This document shows, in pieces, positions 34,672 through 43,571 of a stretch of 64,000 bases of DNA (its first letter is position 1; each line of letters starts with the position of its first letter). The notes under the pieces are model-generated. The model worked only from the letters and a program-made list of their open reading frames with translations. It was not told the origin of the DNA and did not search any database. The position numbers and the translations under genes were made by a program. Where the stretch lies: NCBI RefSeq assembly GCF_002752635.1, contig NZ_AYTW01000040.1, positions 22,044 to 86,043 on the forward strand, read 5' to 3'. This DNA comes from Mesotoga sp. Brook.08.105.5.1 (GTDB lineage: Bacteria; Thermotogota; Thermotogae; Petrotogales; Kosmotogaceae).

Positions 34672-36139
34672 ACCGAGAGACAAAAGAAGCTGGAGTGAGT
34701 ATGAGCAAGTCTCTAGTTTGAAATTCAGAGAGCGGTTTGTTAGTGAAGTAAGTGGATTTGGCGATGTTAGGGTAGCGCTTATTTACCCAAATTCGTACGA
34801 AGTAGGAAGTGCAAGTCTGTCTACGCACGTTTTGCTGAGAAAGCTTAACGAATTAGGCAGCGTGAGGGCAGAGAGGTTCTTTTACAATAAGGACTTTTTG
34901 AAGTATTATTCTTTTGATTCACTCACGCCCCTAGACGAGTTCAAGATTTGGGCTTTTTCTGTTCACTTTGAGCTTGATTTAATGAACGTCTTTGACATTC
35001 TTAATAAGTTCTCTGTTCCACTTAGAAAAGAGGAGAGAAATGAGTTTCACCCGGTGATCATTGCTGGTGGAGCCATGACTTACTTCAATGATAACCTCCT
35101 CACAGAAGTTGCCGATGTGGTTCACAGGGGAGACTTAAGTGAGGAGTTCCTTGATGGTCTATCCGCTGTTGACCACTGGATGCACAGAAAGGAGATAATT
35201 GCTTCTCTAGAGACGGAACATGTGACTCCTTTCTTTTCTGATGTTCTTGGTGAGAGTGTATTTATCAGTCCCGATTCAGTATTTGGAGACCGGTACCTAA
35301 TTGAGGTAGGCAGAGGATGCTTTAGAAAGTGCAGGTTTTGTGTGGCTGGTCACAGATACGGAAGACCAAGATTCAGAAAGTCTGATGAGGTATTTGACCT
35401 GATGGATTCTGTAGCTGACTTCACGAATAGATTTGGACTTGTGGCAGCAACCGTTACTGACTATCCGGGCATCGATGAAGTAGCCGAACACTGTATTGAG
35501 AAAGGGTACGAATTATCAGTTTCTTCTCTTAGGCTCGATTCCGTTTCGGATACTCTAATGAAGTCACTCAGATTGTCCAATCAGAGTATTTTCACTATTG
35601 CCCCAGAAGGTGGAAGCCAGAGAATGAGAGATGCCTTTGCTAAAGGAATAAGCAGAGGAGATATCCTCAGCGCTTTGGAGCTAGGCAGAAAGCACGGTTT
35701 CCGTAGAGTGAAGATGTACTACATCTATGGAGCCGTCTTTGAAAGGCGTGAGGATAGACAAGAGATAGCCGAGATGGCGTTACAGGCTTCAAGCATGGGT
35801 TATACAAGTGTGGTTCTTAGTTTGAACCCTTTGATTCCGAAACCGGGTACTCCATTTGAAGAGATGCCGATGGAGTCTCTAAGCGGACTGAGAAAGTACG
35901 AGAAGGAGATCAGATCGGAGTTGTTGGTTGAGGGCGTAAAGCTTGACTTCGAGAGTTTGAAGGAATCTCAAGTTCAGTTTGCTCTTGCGAATATCGATAA
36001 GAGTCATTCCCGGGAGCTATTGGCACACGTGGAGCGTGGAGTTGATCCAACACCTATTCTGAAAAAATATGCAGAGGAAGTGAATTCGAAACGGAAGGAG
36101 TGGAAGAAGCATGGCAAAGAAGAGTATTCTGGTTGTTGA
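34664..36139 (+). CDS. Radical SAM protein, TIGR03960-like N-terminal half
   Basis: 491 residues. The N-terminal part (about 1-190) is a B12-binding-like Rossmann region (VRVALIYPNSYEVGSASLSTHV). The radical SAM domain carries GCFRKCRFCVAGHRYGRP at about 208-225 with the CxxxCxxC triad, then IFTIAPEGGSQRMRD. This matches the radical SAM family in which a DUF2344 domain is often fused or adjacent; that partner is not seen here. The substrate is unknown. GTG 34664 has AGGAG eight bases upstream. It overlaps the response regulator gene by 29 bases. Confidence 0.88.
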   Translation: MRKPRDKRSWSEYEQVSSLKFRERFVSEVSGFGDVRVALIYPNSYEVGSASLSTHVLLRKLNELGSVRAERFFYNKDFLKYYSFDSLTPLDEFKIWAFSVHFELDLMNVFDILNKFSVPLRKEERNEFHPVIIAGGAMTYFNDNLLTEVADVVHRGDLSEEFLDGLSAVDHWMHRKEIIASLETEHVTPFFSDVLGESVFISPDSVFGDRYLIEVGRGCFRKCRFCVAGHRYGRPRFRKSDEVFDLMDSVADFTNRFGLVAATVTDYPGIDEVAEHCIEKGYELSVSSLRLDSVSDTLMKSLRLSNQSIFTIAPEGGSQRMRDAFAKGISRGDILSALELGRKHGFRRVKMYYIYGAVFERREDRQEIAEMALQASSMGYTSVVLSLNPLIPKPGTPFEEMPMESLSGLRKYEKEIRSELLVEGVKLDFESLKESQVQFALANIDKSHSRELLAHVERGVDPTPILKKYAEEVNSKRKEWKKHGKEEYSGC

Positions 36140-36830
36140 CGATGAGCCTTCGATCGTGGAACTCCTTACTTTTAACTTGAAAAAGGAGGGCTATGACGTC
36201 CTGAAAGCATATGATGCTGAAGAAGCGCTTAAGATCGCCGAGGACAATGAAACTGATATGTTCATCGTTGATATTATGCTTCCAGGAATGGATGGGTTCG
36301 AACTGGTCAGAAACCTGAGAGCAACCGAAAAGTTCAGACAGACACCTGTTATATTCTTGAGTGCTAAGAGCGAAGAATTCGACAAGGTATTGGGACTCGA
36401 GCTCGGAGCAGACGACTATATTACCAAGCCTTTCAGCGTGCGAGAAGTTCTGGCTAGAATAAGAGCGGTTTTCAGAAGGATTCAACAGAGCGCACAGGCA
36501 AAAGAAGAAAGGCCAAAGAAGATACTTGCGAAAGACCTAGAGATCGATACCGAGAAATACGAAGTAAGGGTAAAAAACCGAATGGTCAGCCTTACTCCTC
36601 TGGAATTTGAACTTCTAAGATTCCTGGCAGAAAATGAGGGCAAAGTCTTCAGTAGAGACGTTCTCTTGGACAAGCTGTGGGGATATGATTACTACGGTGA
36701 CACAAGAACAGTTGATGTCCATATTAGACGGCTAAGAACTAAGATCGAAGAAGATGCCTCTAATCCAAAGTACATAATCACCGTTAGGGGTAAAGGTTAC
36801 AAGTTCAGAGATCCTGGAAAGGAAGATTGA
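36111..36830 (+). CDS. OmpR/PhoB-family response regulator
   Basis: 239 residues. The receiver domain (about 1-120) has the acidic pair DDEPS, the phospho-acceptor in IVDIMLPGMDG (Asp near residue 53) and the conserved lysine in DYITKPFS. The C-terminal winged helix (about 137-235) has LTPLEFELLRFLAENEGKVFSRD and VDVHIRRLRTKIE. It resembles PhoB, a phosphate regulator, but the signal is not provable from sequence. It is followed five bases later by its kinase. Confidence 0.94.
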   Translation: MAKKSILVVDDEPSIVELLTFNLKKEGYDVLKAYDAEEALKIAEDNETDMFIVDIMLPGMDGFELVRNLRATEKFRQTPVIFLSAKSEEFDKVLGLELGADDYITKPFSVREVLARIRAVFRRIQQSAQAKEERPKKILAKDLEIDTEKYEVRVKNRMVSLTPLEFELLRFLAENEGKVFSRDVLLDKLWGYDYYGDTRTVDVHIRRLRTKIEEDASNPKYIITVRGKGYKFRDPGKED

Positions 36831-36834
36831 TCCG

Positions 36835-38085
36835 TTGTTCTATGCTGTCCTCGCTACTGTTGCGGTGATAGCTTTTCTCTTCTTGATTCTGTTCAGACAT
36901 GAAAGACAGAAAAACAAGAGATTAGAAGCCGCCAAAAGGCGCTTTGCGGACCTTGTAGAAGTTCCGAGAAGCGCCGAGTTTATTTTCATCTATAAGAAGG
37001 TTCAGCAGCTTGTTTCGAGCATTAAAGAGGAAGTAACTTCTTTAAATGCAAGAATCGAAGATCTTGTGACGATTTTTGATAATCTGAGTGATGCCTTCTT
37101 GATAGTATCAGAGGATGGAAGGATTGATTACGCTAATAAAGCCGCGCAAGAGCTTTCGAGCAAGAAGCTAATTGGAAGGAAGATAAGTGAAGCGATAGAC
37201 AATTATTACATTGGCGATTTGTTTGAAGATTCGGTAAGAACTAGAGAGAATCAGGAATCTGAGATAACGATCTACTACCCGAAGAGAACGATAAGAGAGT
37301 GTAAGATTATGAGAGTCTCCCTGAAGAACGATGTGAGATATCTCATCCTTCTTAGGGATATTACCAAGGAGAAGGAAGTTGAGGCGATGAGAAGGGATTT
37401 CGTTGCCAATGTCTCTCATGAGCTTAGAACCCCGCTAACATCTATTCATGGATATGCTGAAACGCTTGCAGAAGATGATCTTGAGGACAAAGATACAGTT
37501 TACAGATTTCTTTCAATAATCGAAAACGAATCGGCAAGAATGACAAGATTGATAAACGATTTGCTTGACCTTGAGAAACTCGAATCGGGCGAAGCCTCCT
37601 TCAGCAAGGAGGACGTAGAGCTCGGAGAAGTCGTCAAATATGTTATTCGAATTGTCGATCCTCTTGCAGGTGAGAAGGGTGTTATAGTAAATGTTGACGT
37701 AGAAGAAGGGATTTTTGTAGAAGGAGATTTTGATAGACTTGTTCAACTTCTTCTGAACCTGATCGATAATGCCGTTAAGTACACCTCCGCTAAGGAGCAC
37801 GGGCCTAGAGAGATATGGCTAAGATCTTATGCTCAAAATAACCATGCAATGATTGAAGTTGAAGACACTGGTGTTGGAATACCTGAAGACTCTCTGAAGC
37901 ACATATTTGAAAGGTTTTACAGGGTTGATAAGGCTCGATCAAGAAAGATGGGTGGTACAGGTCTTGGGTTGGCTATTACACGCTTTATAGTCGAAAAACA
38001 CGGCGGAGTTATTTCCCTTGAGAGCGAGTATGGTACAGGAACGATTCTGAAAGTTAAGTTACCACTGAAGAAGGTGTTTAAATGA
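36835..38085 (+). CDS. Sensor histidine kinase, PhoR-like
   Basis: 416 residues. A single N-terminal helix (about 3-20) anchors the protein, with no sizeable extracytoplasmic sensor. A PAS domain follows (about 80-180, FDNLSDAFLIVSEDGRIDYAN). HisKA has the H-box FVANVSHELRTPLTSIHGYAE, and HATPase_c has N-box NLIDNAVKYT and G-boxes DTGVGIPE and GGTGLGLAI. TTG 36835 is the start, with AAGGAAGA upstream. Its stop overlaps the pdp start by four bases. Confidence 0.93.
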   Translation: MFYAVLATVAVIAFLFLILFRHERQKNKRLEAAKRRFADLVEVPRSAEFIFIYKKVQQLVSSIKEEVTSLNARIEDLVTIFDNLSDAFLIVSEDGRIDYANKAAQELSSKKLIGRKISEAIDNYYIGDLFEDSVRTRENQESEITIYYPKRTIRECKIMRVSLKNDVRYLILLRDITKEKEVEAMRRDFVANVSHELRTPLTSIHGYAETLAEDDLEDKDTVYRFLSIIENESARMTRLINDLLDLEKLESGEASFSKEDVELGEVVKYVIRIVDPLAGEKGVIVNVDVEEGIFVEGDFDRLVQLLLNLIDNAVKYTSAKEHGPREIWLRSYAQNNHAMIEVEDTGVGIPEDSLKHIFERFYRVDKARSRKMGGTGLGLAITRFIVEKHGGVISLESEYGTGTILKVKLPLKKVFK

Positions 38086-39383
38086 GAACTTACGACATAA
38101 TCATCAAGAAGAGAAACGGCTATTCCAACACTAGAGATGAACTACGATCGCTGATACGGGGTTTTGTAGATGGCTATGTTCCAGACTATCAGATGGCGGC
38201 GTGGTTAATGGCCGTGTATTTCAATCATCTTGATGCAGAAGAAAGACTTTGTCTGACAGAGATCATGACTGACTCAGGAGAAAAGATCGATCTTTCGTCC
38301 ATTAGTGGCATAAAAGTCGACAAACACTCTACCGGAGGAGTGGGCGACAAAGTGACTCTGGTAGTTGGACCGATCGTTGCGGCAGCAGGACTGGTTTTCG
38401 CAAAGCTGTCGGGAAGAGGTTTGGGTCACACAGGAGGAACGATCGACAAACTGGAATCGATTCCGGGCTTCAAGACTTCACTTGATATTGATGAATTCAA
38501 GCAGCAATCAGAACGAATAGGAATTGCTCTTGCAGGTCAAACCGCACAGGTAGCCATCGCTGACAAGAAGCTCTACGCTTTGCGAGACGTTACGGCCACA
38601 GTTGATGAGATTTCACTAATCGCCTCAAGCATAATGAGCAAGAAACTAGCTATCGATTCCGATGGAATTCTTCTTGACGTCAAGATCGGTTCGGGCGCCT
38701 TCATGAAAGACCTTGAAGAGGCTAAAGAACTTGCGTTGGCGATGATAGACATTGGAAAAAGAAAGGGAAGAACCACGAAGGCTGTAATAAGCGATATGAA
38801 CCAGCCACTGGGAATCGCTGTAGGAAACTCGCTTGAGGTAGTGGAAGCAATAGAAACTCTTAAAGGGAAAGGTCCAAATGATTTCAGCTCGCTTTGCAGA
38901 GTGATTGCAAGCCAGATGTTGGTAGTTGGCGGTGTTGCAGACGAAGATGATGCACAAGTAATCGTTGATCGCATGATCGACTCTGGTGAAGCCATCGAAA
39001 AGTTCAACGAATTCGTCGATGCTCAAGGAGGACCAAAGGATTTCTCGGAGAACTATGAGAGTTGTTTTGACAGGGCCGCCATCATCGAAGAGGTGAGATC
39101 TCAGGTGAGCGGATATGTGAAATCGGTTGATGCCGAATCAATTGGATTGATCTGCATGAGGCTTGGCGCAGGGAGAGAACGAAAGGAAGATAGAATAGAC
39201 CCGGCTGTGGGTATGAGAGTTCTTAAGAAGATTGGAGACAGAGTTGAGAAGGGGGAAACGATCGCCATAGTCTATGCTAATCAAAGGGATAGGTTTGAGA
39301 GGGAAACTGTAGCAATTCGCGATTGTTTTTGTGTTTCGGAGGAGAGAGTGCAGGCTCCTCCGATAGTCTACGAGGTACTGTAG
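38082..39383 (+). CDS. pdp: Pyrimidine-nucleoside phosphorylase
   Basis: 433 residues. It cleaves uridine, thymidine and deoxyuridine with phosphate to give the base and ribose 1-phosphate. Family signatures are KVDKHSTGGVGDKVTLVV (about 78-95), SGRGLGHTGGTIDKLESIPG (about 111-130) and KIGSGAFMKDLEEAKELA. The length is standard. The start overlaps the histidine kinase stop (ATGA), so salvage and signalling genes share a transcript. Together with cdd, udk and the BMP-ABC importer the pathway for imported pyrimidine nucleosides is well covered. Confidence 0.95.
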   Translation: MRTYDIIIKKRNGYSNTRDELRSLIRGFVDGYVPDYQMAAWLMAVYFNHLDAEERLCLTEIMTDSGEKIDLSSISGIKVDKHSTGGVGDKVTLVVGPIVAAAGLVFAKLSGRGLGHTGGTIDKLESIPGFKTSLDIDEFKQQSERIGIALAGQTAQVAIADKKLYALRDVTATVDEISLIASSIMSKKLAIDSDGILLDVKIGSGAFMKDLEEAKELALAMIDIGKRKGRTTKAVISDMNQPLGIAVGNSLEVVEAIETLKGKGPNDFSSLCRVIASQMLVVGGVADEDDAQVIVDRMIDSGEAIEKFNEFVDAQGGPKDFSENYESCFDRAAIIEEVRSQVSGYVKSVDAESIGLICMRLGAGRERKEDRIDPAVGMRVLKKIGDRVEKGETIAIVYANQRDRFERETVAIRDCFCVSEERVQAPPIVYEVL

Positions 39384-39395
39384 GGAGTGCATTCA

Positions 39396-41069
39396 ATGAG
39401 ACGTATCCTGTTCATTTGTTTCCTGCTAGTTTCATTGGTAACTTCAGCAAAGAATCTGATCTACCTTGACGATAGAGGACAGACAAGGGTCTTCACCGAT
39501 GCGGTAGTTGTTGAGCGTTCAATGGATTTTGTAAAACTGGACATAATTGGTGAGTTGATAAGGGGGATAGTTGTTTCTCAGTCTCTTCGCCAAGAAGAGA
39601 CGATAATGATTCTTCCGTCAGGGATTATCGTCTCACTTTCACATGAGACAAAAAGAGCAACCGTGGAGTTTGGAAGCGAATTTGAGAACTCACTGATTAT
39701 CAGAGATAGCAAGGTTCTAGTCAACGCAGAGTTGCTTGCAGCTATTACAGACAAATCTTTCTTCAGCGAAGCAGAGGCGCTGATCCTCTATTCTCAGCCG
39801 GTAACTGTGAAGGGTATTCAAAACACACAGGAAGCGATCTATGTGACCCTTGATAGAGATGTTCTCCCGGACTTTTTCACAATTTGGTGGACCGGAAGCG
39901 GATCACTTGCCCTCACTCTGAAGCCCGCGAAAGTAGATCCATTTCTTTCATACGAAGGGATATCTGTGACGACCGGGAGGGGATTTGTGAAAATCTCTGC
40001 TGAGAAACCGTGGTCGGACGTTGAGTATGAGATCAAAGGAATGACGCTGATTATAAGAGGTAAAAGTGGTATGGGAAGAACAATACAACAGGAGGCCAGC
40101 TTAGATTTCGACCTAAACGTATTCGAGTCTTACTCGGGCGGCCAGAAGTTCACAATGTCTTATCTCGAAATGGACGGCTCGAAGTTCTCTTTTGGAGTTG
40201 AACTCGCTAACAATGAAATTGCAGGTCTTGAGAAGGCAACGGATACTCTGAAAAGAAGCGGTGCAGAGATAATGATTAATGGCGGATACTTTGATCAGAA
40301 TCATAATCTACCAATAGGTCTCCTTGTTCGGGATGGCAAAGTGCTAGGCCTTCCAACTCTCGGAAGACCGGCGATTTACTTCACTGAAGGTGGTGAAGTA
40401 TATGTTTCAAGAATGGATGTATTCTACACGGCCAAGTTTGGAGACCGTTTTCTTCAAATCACGGGAGTTAACTCTCCGTATAGAGGAGAAGCCGTCTTGT
40501 ACACAGATGAGTATCGAAACAGTATCCCTGATTTTGATGACTTCACCTATCTTGTAATAAGGGATGGCATGGTTACCAAAAAGGGTTTCGTATCCCGTGT
40601 GGAGAAGGGTTCAGATGTGTTGGTTCTTTCGCCATCTTCCGTACAGAAGATAGGGAATAAGGCTTCAGTTGGAGAATTTGTTTCATTTGAGTTGTTGAAT
40701 TCATATGGAAAGAAGGTAACAGGAGCTGTTGAAGGAGGTCCGATGATAATACATGGAGGCGAGCCTGTAACCAGTTACGAGCGAAACTACTATTCAGCAT
40801 CTCTGCTGGATGTTAGAGCTCCAAGAACGCTTGTTGGAGTTAAAGAAACCGGAGAAGTTGTTTTCATCGTAATTGATGGCTACCAGCAGACTAGCTATGG
40901 CTTAACCTTCAAAGAGATGATAGAATTCTTCAAAGACAAGGGATTTGAATCCCTCATGTGTCTTGATGGAGGGAAGTCATCGATACTATCTGTCAATGGT
41001 AAAATAATCAATTCGCCGTCCTCGGGAGTGCCTTCTCTTCCAGTAATTATAACTGGATCGCGAAAGTAG
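39396..41069 (+). CDS. Secreted phosphodiester glycosidase family protein (NAGPA-like)
   Basis: 557 residues. A signal peptide (about 1-19, ending near VTSA) predicts export. The N-terminal third is a beta-rich region of unknown type. The C-terminal half is a phosphodiester glycosidase (NAGPA/DUF2233) domain with MINGGYFDQNHNLPIGLLV (about residue 290) and the end motif LMCLDGGKSSILSVNGK. Relatives remove GlcNAc from phosphodiesters or act on cell-wall sugars; the substrate here is unknown. ATG 39396 has GGGAG eight bases upstream and is preferred over GTG 39387. Confidence 0.85.
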   Translation: MRRILFICFLLVSLVTSAKNLIYLDDRGQTRVFTDAVVVERSMDFVKLDIIGELIRGIVVSQSLRQEETIMILPSGIIVSLSHETKRATVEFGSEFENSLIIRDSKVLVNAELLAAITDKSFFSEAEALILYSQPVTVKGIQNTQEAIYVTLDRDVLPDFFTIWWTGSGSLALTLKPAKVDPFLSYEGISVTTGRGFVKISAEKPWSDVEYEIKGMTLIIRGKSGMGRTIQQEASLDFDLNVFESYSGGQKFTMSYLEMDGSKFSFGVELANNEIAGLEKATDTLKRSGAEIMINGGYFDQNHNLPIGLLVRDGKVLGLPTLGRPAIYFTEGGEVYVSRMDVFYTAKFGDRFLQITGVNSPYRGEAVLYTDEYRNSIPDFDDFTYLVIRDGMVTKKGFVSRVEKGSDVLVLSPSSVQKIGNKASVGEFVSFELLNSYGKKVTGAVEGGPMIIHGGEPVTSYERNYYSASLLDVRAPRTLVGVKETGEVVFIVIDGYQQTSYGLTFKEMIEFFKDKGFESLMCLDGGKSSILSVNGKIINSPSSGVPSLPVIITGSRK

Positions 41070-41097
41070 ACTGAAATAGATTTGGAGGTGGTCAGAT

Positions 41098-43170
41098 ATG
41101 GACAAGATTCCTGTCGATGCCAAGAGAGATATTACACTAATTGGGCACCACGGGTCTGGAAAAACTCAAATTGTTGATGCGATGCTTTATAACGCTAAGT
41201 TGATTGATCGTATAGGCATCCTTGCAACCGATTCTGAAGAAGTTGAAAGAGAGAAGAAAGCAAGTTTCTCAATGGGGGTAACAAGTGTTCGCCACAACGA
41301 TAGCAGGATATACGTCATCGATACTCCCGGTATGTCGGACTTCTATGCTGAGACTGCAAACGGAATCTTAGTGTCAGAGAACATCGTGGTGGTAATAAAT
41401 TCTACTGCCGGGATTGAGATACAAACCGAAAGGTTTGGTTCGGTCGCCAAAGAGCATGGAAAAGGGATAATTGCATTCTTCAACATGCTGGACAAAGAGA
41501 GGTCCGGTTTCGCAGATACACTCGCCGATCTAGGAGACACCTTTGAGAGAACACCGGTTCTTGTGCAGCTTCCAATAGGCAGTGAAGCTGGTTTCAGAGG
41601 TCTGATTGATCTAGTGAAAATGAAGGCGTTCATTTTCGAAGATGGTGGCGTATTCAAAGAAGAAGATATCCCGGCAGATCTCAAATCAGCTGCCGAAGAG
41701 GCTAGAACAAAAATGATCGAGGACATCGTTCAGAACGATGAGGAGCTGATGATGAAGTATCTAGAGGGAGAACCCCTCTCGACAGATGAGCTTACCTCGG
41801 CTTTCAAAAAGGCCTATCTTGGAAATGAAGTGATTCCGGTTCTTCTTGGTTCGGCGGCAAAGAATATCGGAATTTCGCAGCTACTCGATTTTGTGATCGA
41901 AGTTGGAAAGAAGCCATCAGAGACATCGCCGAAGGCAGCCACACTTCTTTCCGGAGAGAAGATAGAAGTCAACGCTACCGAAGAAGAGCCGCTTGTGGCT
42001 TACATTTTCAAGTCAGTCGTCGATCCCTTCGTTGGAAAGCTGACTTTCATGAAGATACTTTCAGGGACACTCAAACAAGGAGACACTTTCATCGTGGTTG
42101 ATCAAGAATCCTTGGAGAAAGTCGGACATGTTATGCTTCCCGAGGGTACAAAGGAGATTGAGGTAGATGAGGCTACTGTCGGGGATATCGTCAAGTTGAG
42201 TAAGCTCAAGAAGAGCGCTGCAGGTAATACGGTAGCTCACAAGGACAGACAGCTGAAACTCGAATTGCCGGAAATGCCTGAACCAATGATTTCTAAATCG
42301 ATTCAGCCCAAGTCAAAAGGAGACATCGATAAGATTAGCGGAGGTCTCGCGAGACTTGCAGAGTCCGACCCTACGTTCAAGTGGGAAAACGATCCCGAAA
42401 CCAATGAAACGGTTATCAGCGGTCTGGGTTCTGTGCATCTAGACATAATGATAGAGAGGCTGAAAAAACTCTTCTCCGTCGATGTCGAAGTAGGAAAGCC
42501 GAAAATCGCCTACAGAGAGACAGTGAGAAAGACCGTTGAGGCTGAGTATAAACACAAAAAGCAAACCGGTGGTCACGGTCAATACGGACACGTTCAGATC
42601 AGAATTGAGCCTAATGAACGTGGTGCCGGTTTTGAGTTCATTGATAAAATCGTCGGCGGAGTCGTTCCGAAAAACTATATCCCTGCAGTTGAGAAAGGTA
42701 TCGTTGAGGCAATGAAAAAGGGCGTGCTGGCTTCTTATCCGGTAGTCGATGCAAAAGTAACGCTTTTCTACGGTTCTTACCACGATGTAGATTCTTCAGA
42801 TATGTCTTTCCAGATAGCTGCCAGGCAGGCGTTCAAGAATGGTATGGGAGAAGCCAATCCGGTAATTCTTGAACCTTTGATGGATGTCGATGTCTTCGTC
42901 CCCGAAGAAGCGACAGGGGATATAATGGGTGAGATAACTTCTAGAAGAGGCAGACCGATGGGCATGGAACCTCAAGGGAAGGGCACTTCGAAAGTCGTCG
43001 CTCAGGTCCCACTTGCGGAAATGCTTGATTTTGCTAACAAGCTGAGCTCTATAACTAGCGGAAGGGGCTACTTCACCATGAGATTCAACTCTTATCAGGA
43101 GACCCCACCAGATGTCCAGCAGAAAATCATTCTTGAACGACAGAGGGAGCTTGAAGAACAGCAGAAGTAA
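41098..43170 (+). CDS. Elongation factor G-like protein (EF-G2)
   Basis: 690 residues with the full EF-G domain set: G domain (about 8-270), domain II, III, IV and V. Walker A is GHHGSGKTQ and G3 is DTPGMSDF. The G4 motif reads NMLD instead of NKxD, which is unusual. This second EF-G-like type is known in Thermotogota and some other phyla; its role is unclear (translation accessory or ribosome recycling-like). GGAGGTGG lies upstream of ATG 41098. Domain IV is intact (KQTGGHGQYGHV). A terminator follows. Confidence 0.9.
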   Translation: MDKIPVDAKRDITLIGHHGSGKTQIVDAMLYNAKLIDRIGILATDSEEVEREKKASFSMGVTSVRHNDSRIYVIDTPGMSDFYAETANGILVSENIVVVINSTAGIEIQTERFGSVAKEHGKGIIAFFNMLDKERSGFADTLADLGDTFERTPVLVQLPIGSEAGFRGLIDLVKMKAFIFEDGGVFKEEDIPADLKSAAEEARTKMIEDIVQNDEELMMKYLEGEPLSTDELTSAFKKAYLGNEVIPVLLGSAAKNIGISQLLDFVIEVGKKPSETSPKAATLLSGEKIEVNATEEEPLVAYIFKSVVDPFVGKLTFMKILSGTLKQGDTFIVVDQESLEKVGHVMLPEGTKEIEVDEATVGDIVKLSKLKKSAAGNTVAHKDRQLKLELPEMPEPMISKSIQPKSKGDIDKISGGLARLAESDPTFKWENDPETNETVISGLGSVHLDIMIERLKKLFSVDVEVGKPKIAYRETVRKTVEAEYKHKKQTGGHGQYGHVQIRIEPNERGAGFEFIDKIVGGVVPKNYIPAVEKGIVEAMKKGVLASYPVVDAKVTLFYGSYHDVDSSDMSFQIAARQAFKNGMGEANPVILEPLMDVDVFVPEEATGDIMGEITSRRGRPMGMEPQGKGTSKVVAQVPLAEMLDFANKLSSITSGRGYFTMRFNSYQETPPDVQQKIILERQRELEEQQK

Positions 43171-43188
43171 TGCTTTTCAGATTGACTA

Positions 43189-43222
43189 AGCGGGGGGGGG
43201 GGTTATCCCCCGCTTTCTTTTG
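43189..43222 (+). terminator. Terminator after EF-G2 with an 11-G tract
   Basis: AGCGGGGG (43189-43196) can pair with CCCCCGCT (43207-43214), followed by TTCTTTT. The G-run continues from 43192 to 43202, eleven guanines, so the stem may slip. Short homopolymer-length errors are possible here. Confidence 0.8.
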
Positions 43223-43276
43223 AACGGCAGTCAAGCGCCAGATGTCATAGATTCGAGAGAACTTGGAGGAGACAAG

Positions 43277-43555
43277 ATGCACGTAGGTTATGTGACCTAT
43301 CTATTGAGACTTTACGGAATAAGTTCATTGAAGGAAAAACGGTCCATCATAAGGCCGATCCTTAGCGACCTTCGAAGAAATTTCAACGCTTCCGTTGTGG
43401 AGACGGGAAAACACGATTCGAAGCTGGAAGCAGAGATTACCGTAAGCATGGTTGCGTGCAAAAGAAGCGAGCTGGACTCTCTATTTCAGTCTGTTTGGCA
43501 GCGAATGATCTGGAACGGTGTCGAAGTCTATGGAGAGGAAGGAGAGATCTGGTGA
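43277..43555 (+). CDS. DUF503 family protein (YlxP-like)
   Basis: 92 residues. The signature MHVGYVTYLLRLYGISSLKEKRSIIRPILSDLRRNFNASVVETG (split over residues 1-45) matches the DUF503 family. Its members are small alpha/beta proteins, in Firmicutes often next to infB and rbfA; function remains unknown. ATG 43277 with GGAGGAG was chosen over the upstream in-frame start at 43220. It is followed after a short gap by the DUF4139-like gene. Confidence 0.87.
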   Translation: MHVGYVTYLLRLYGISSLKEKRSIIRPILSDLRRNFNASVVETGKHDSKLEAEITVSMVACKRSELDSLFQSVWQRMIWNGVEVYGEEGEIW

Positions 43556-43571
43556 AAACTGGAGGTGGGGT

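Noticed and set aside
43192..43202. G-run read as a G-quadruplex
   Set aside because: One uninterrupted run does not give the four separated G-tracts a quadruplex needs; the paired CCCCC makes a terminator stem more likely.
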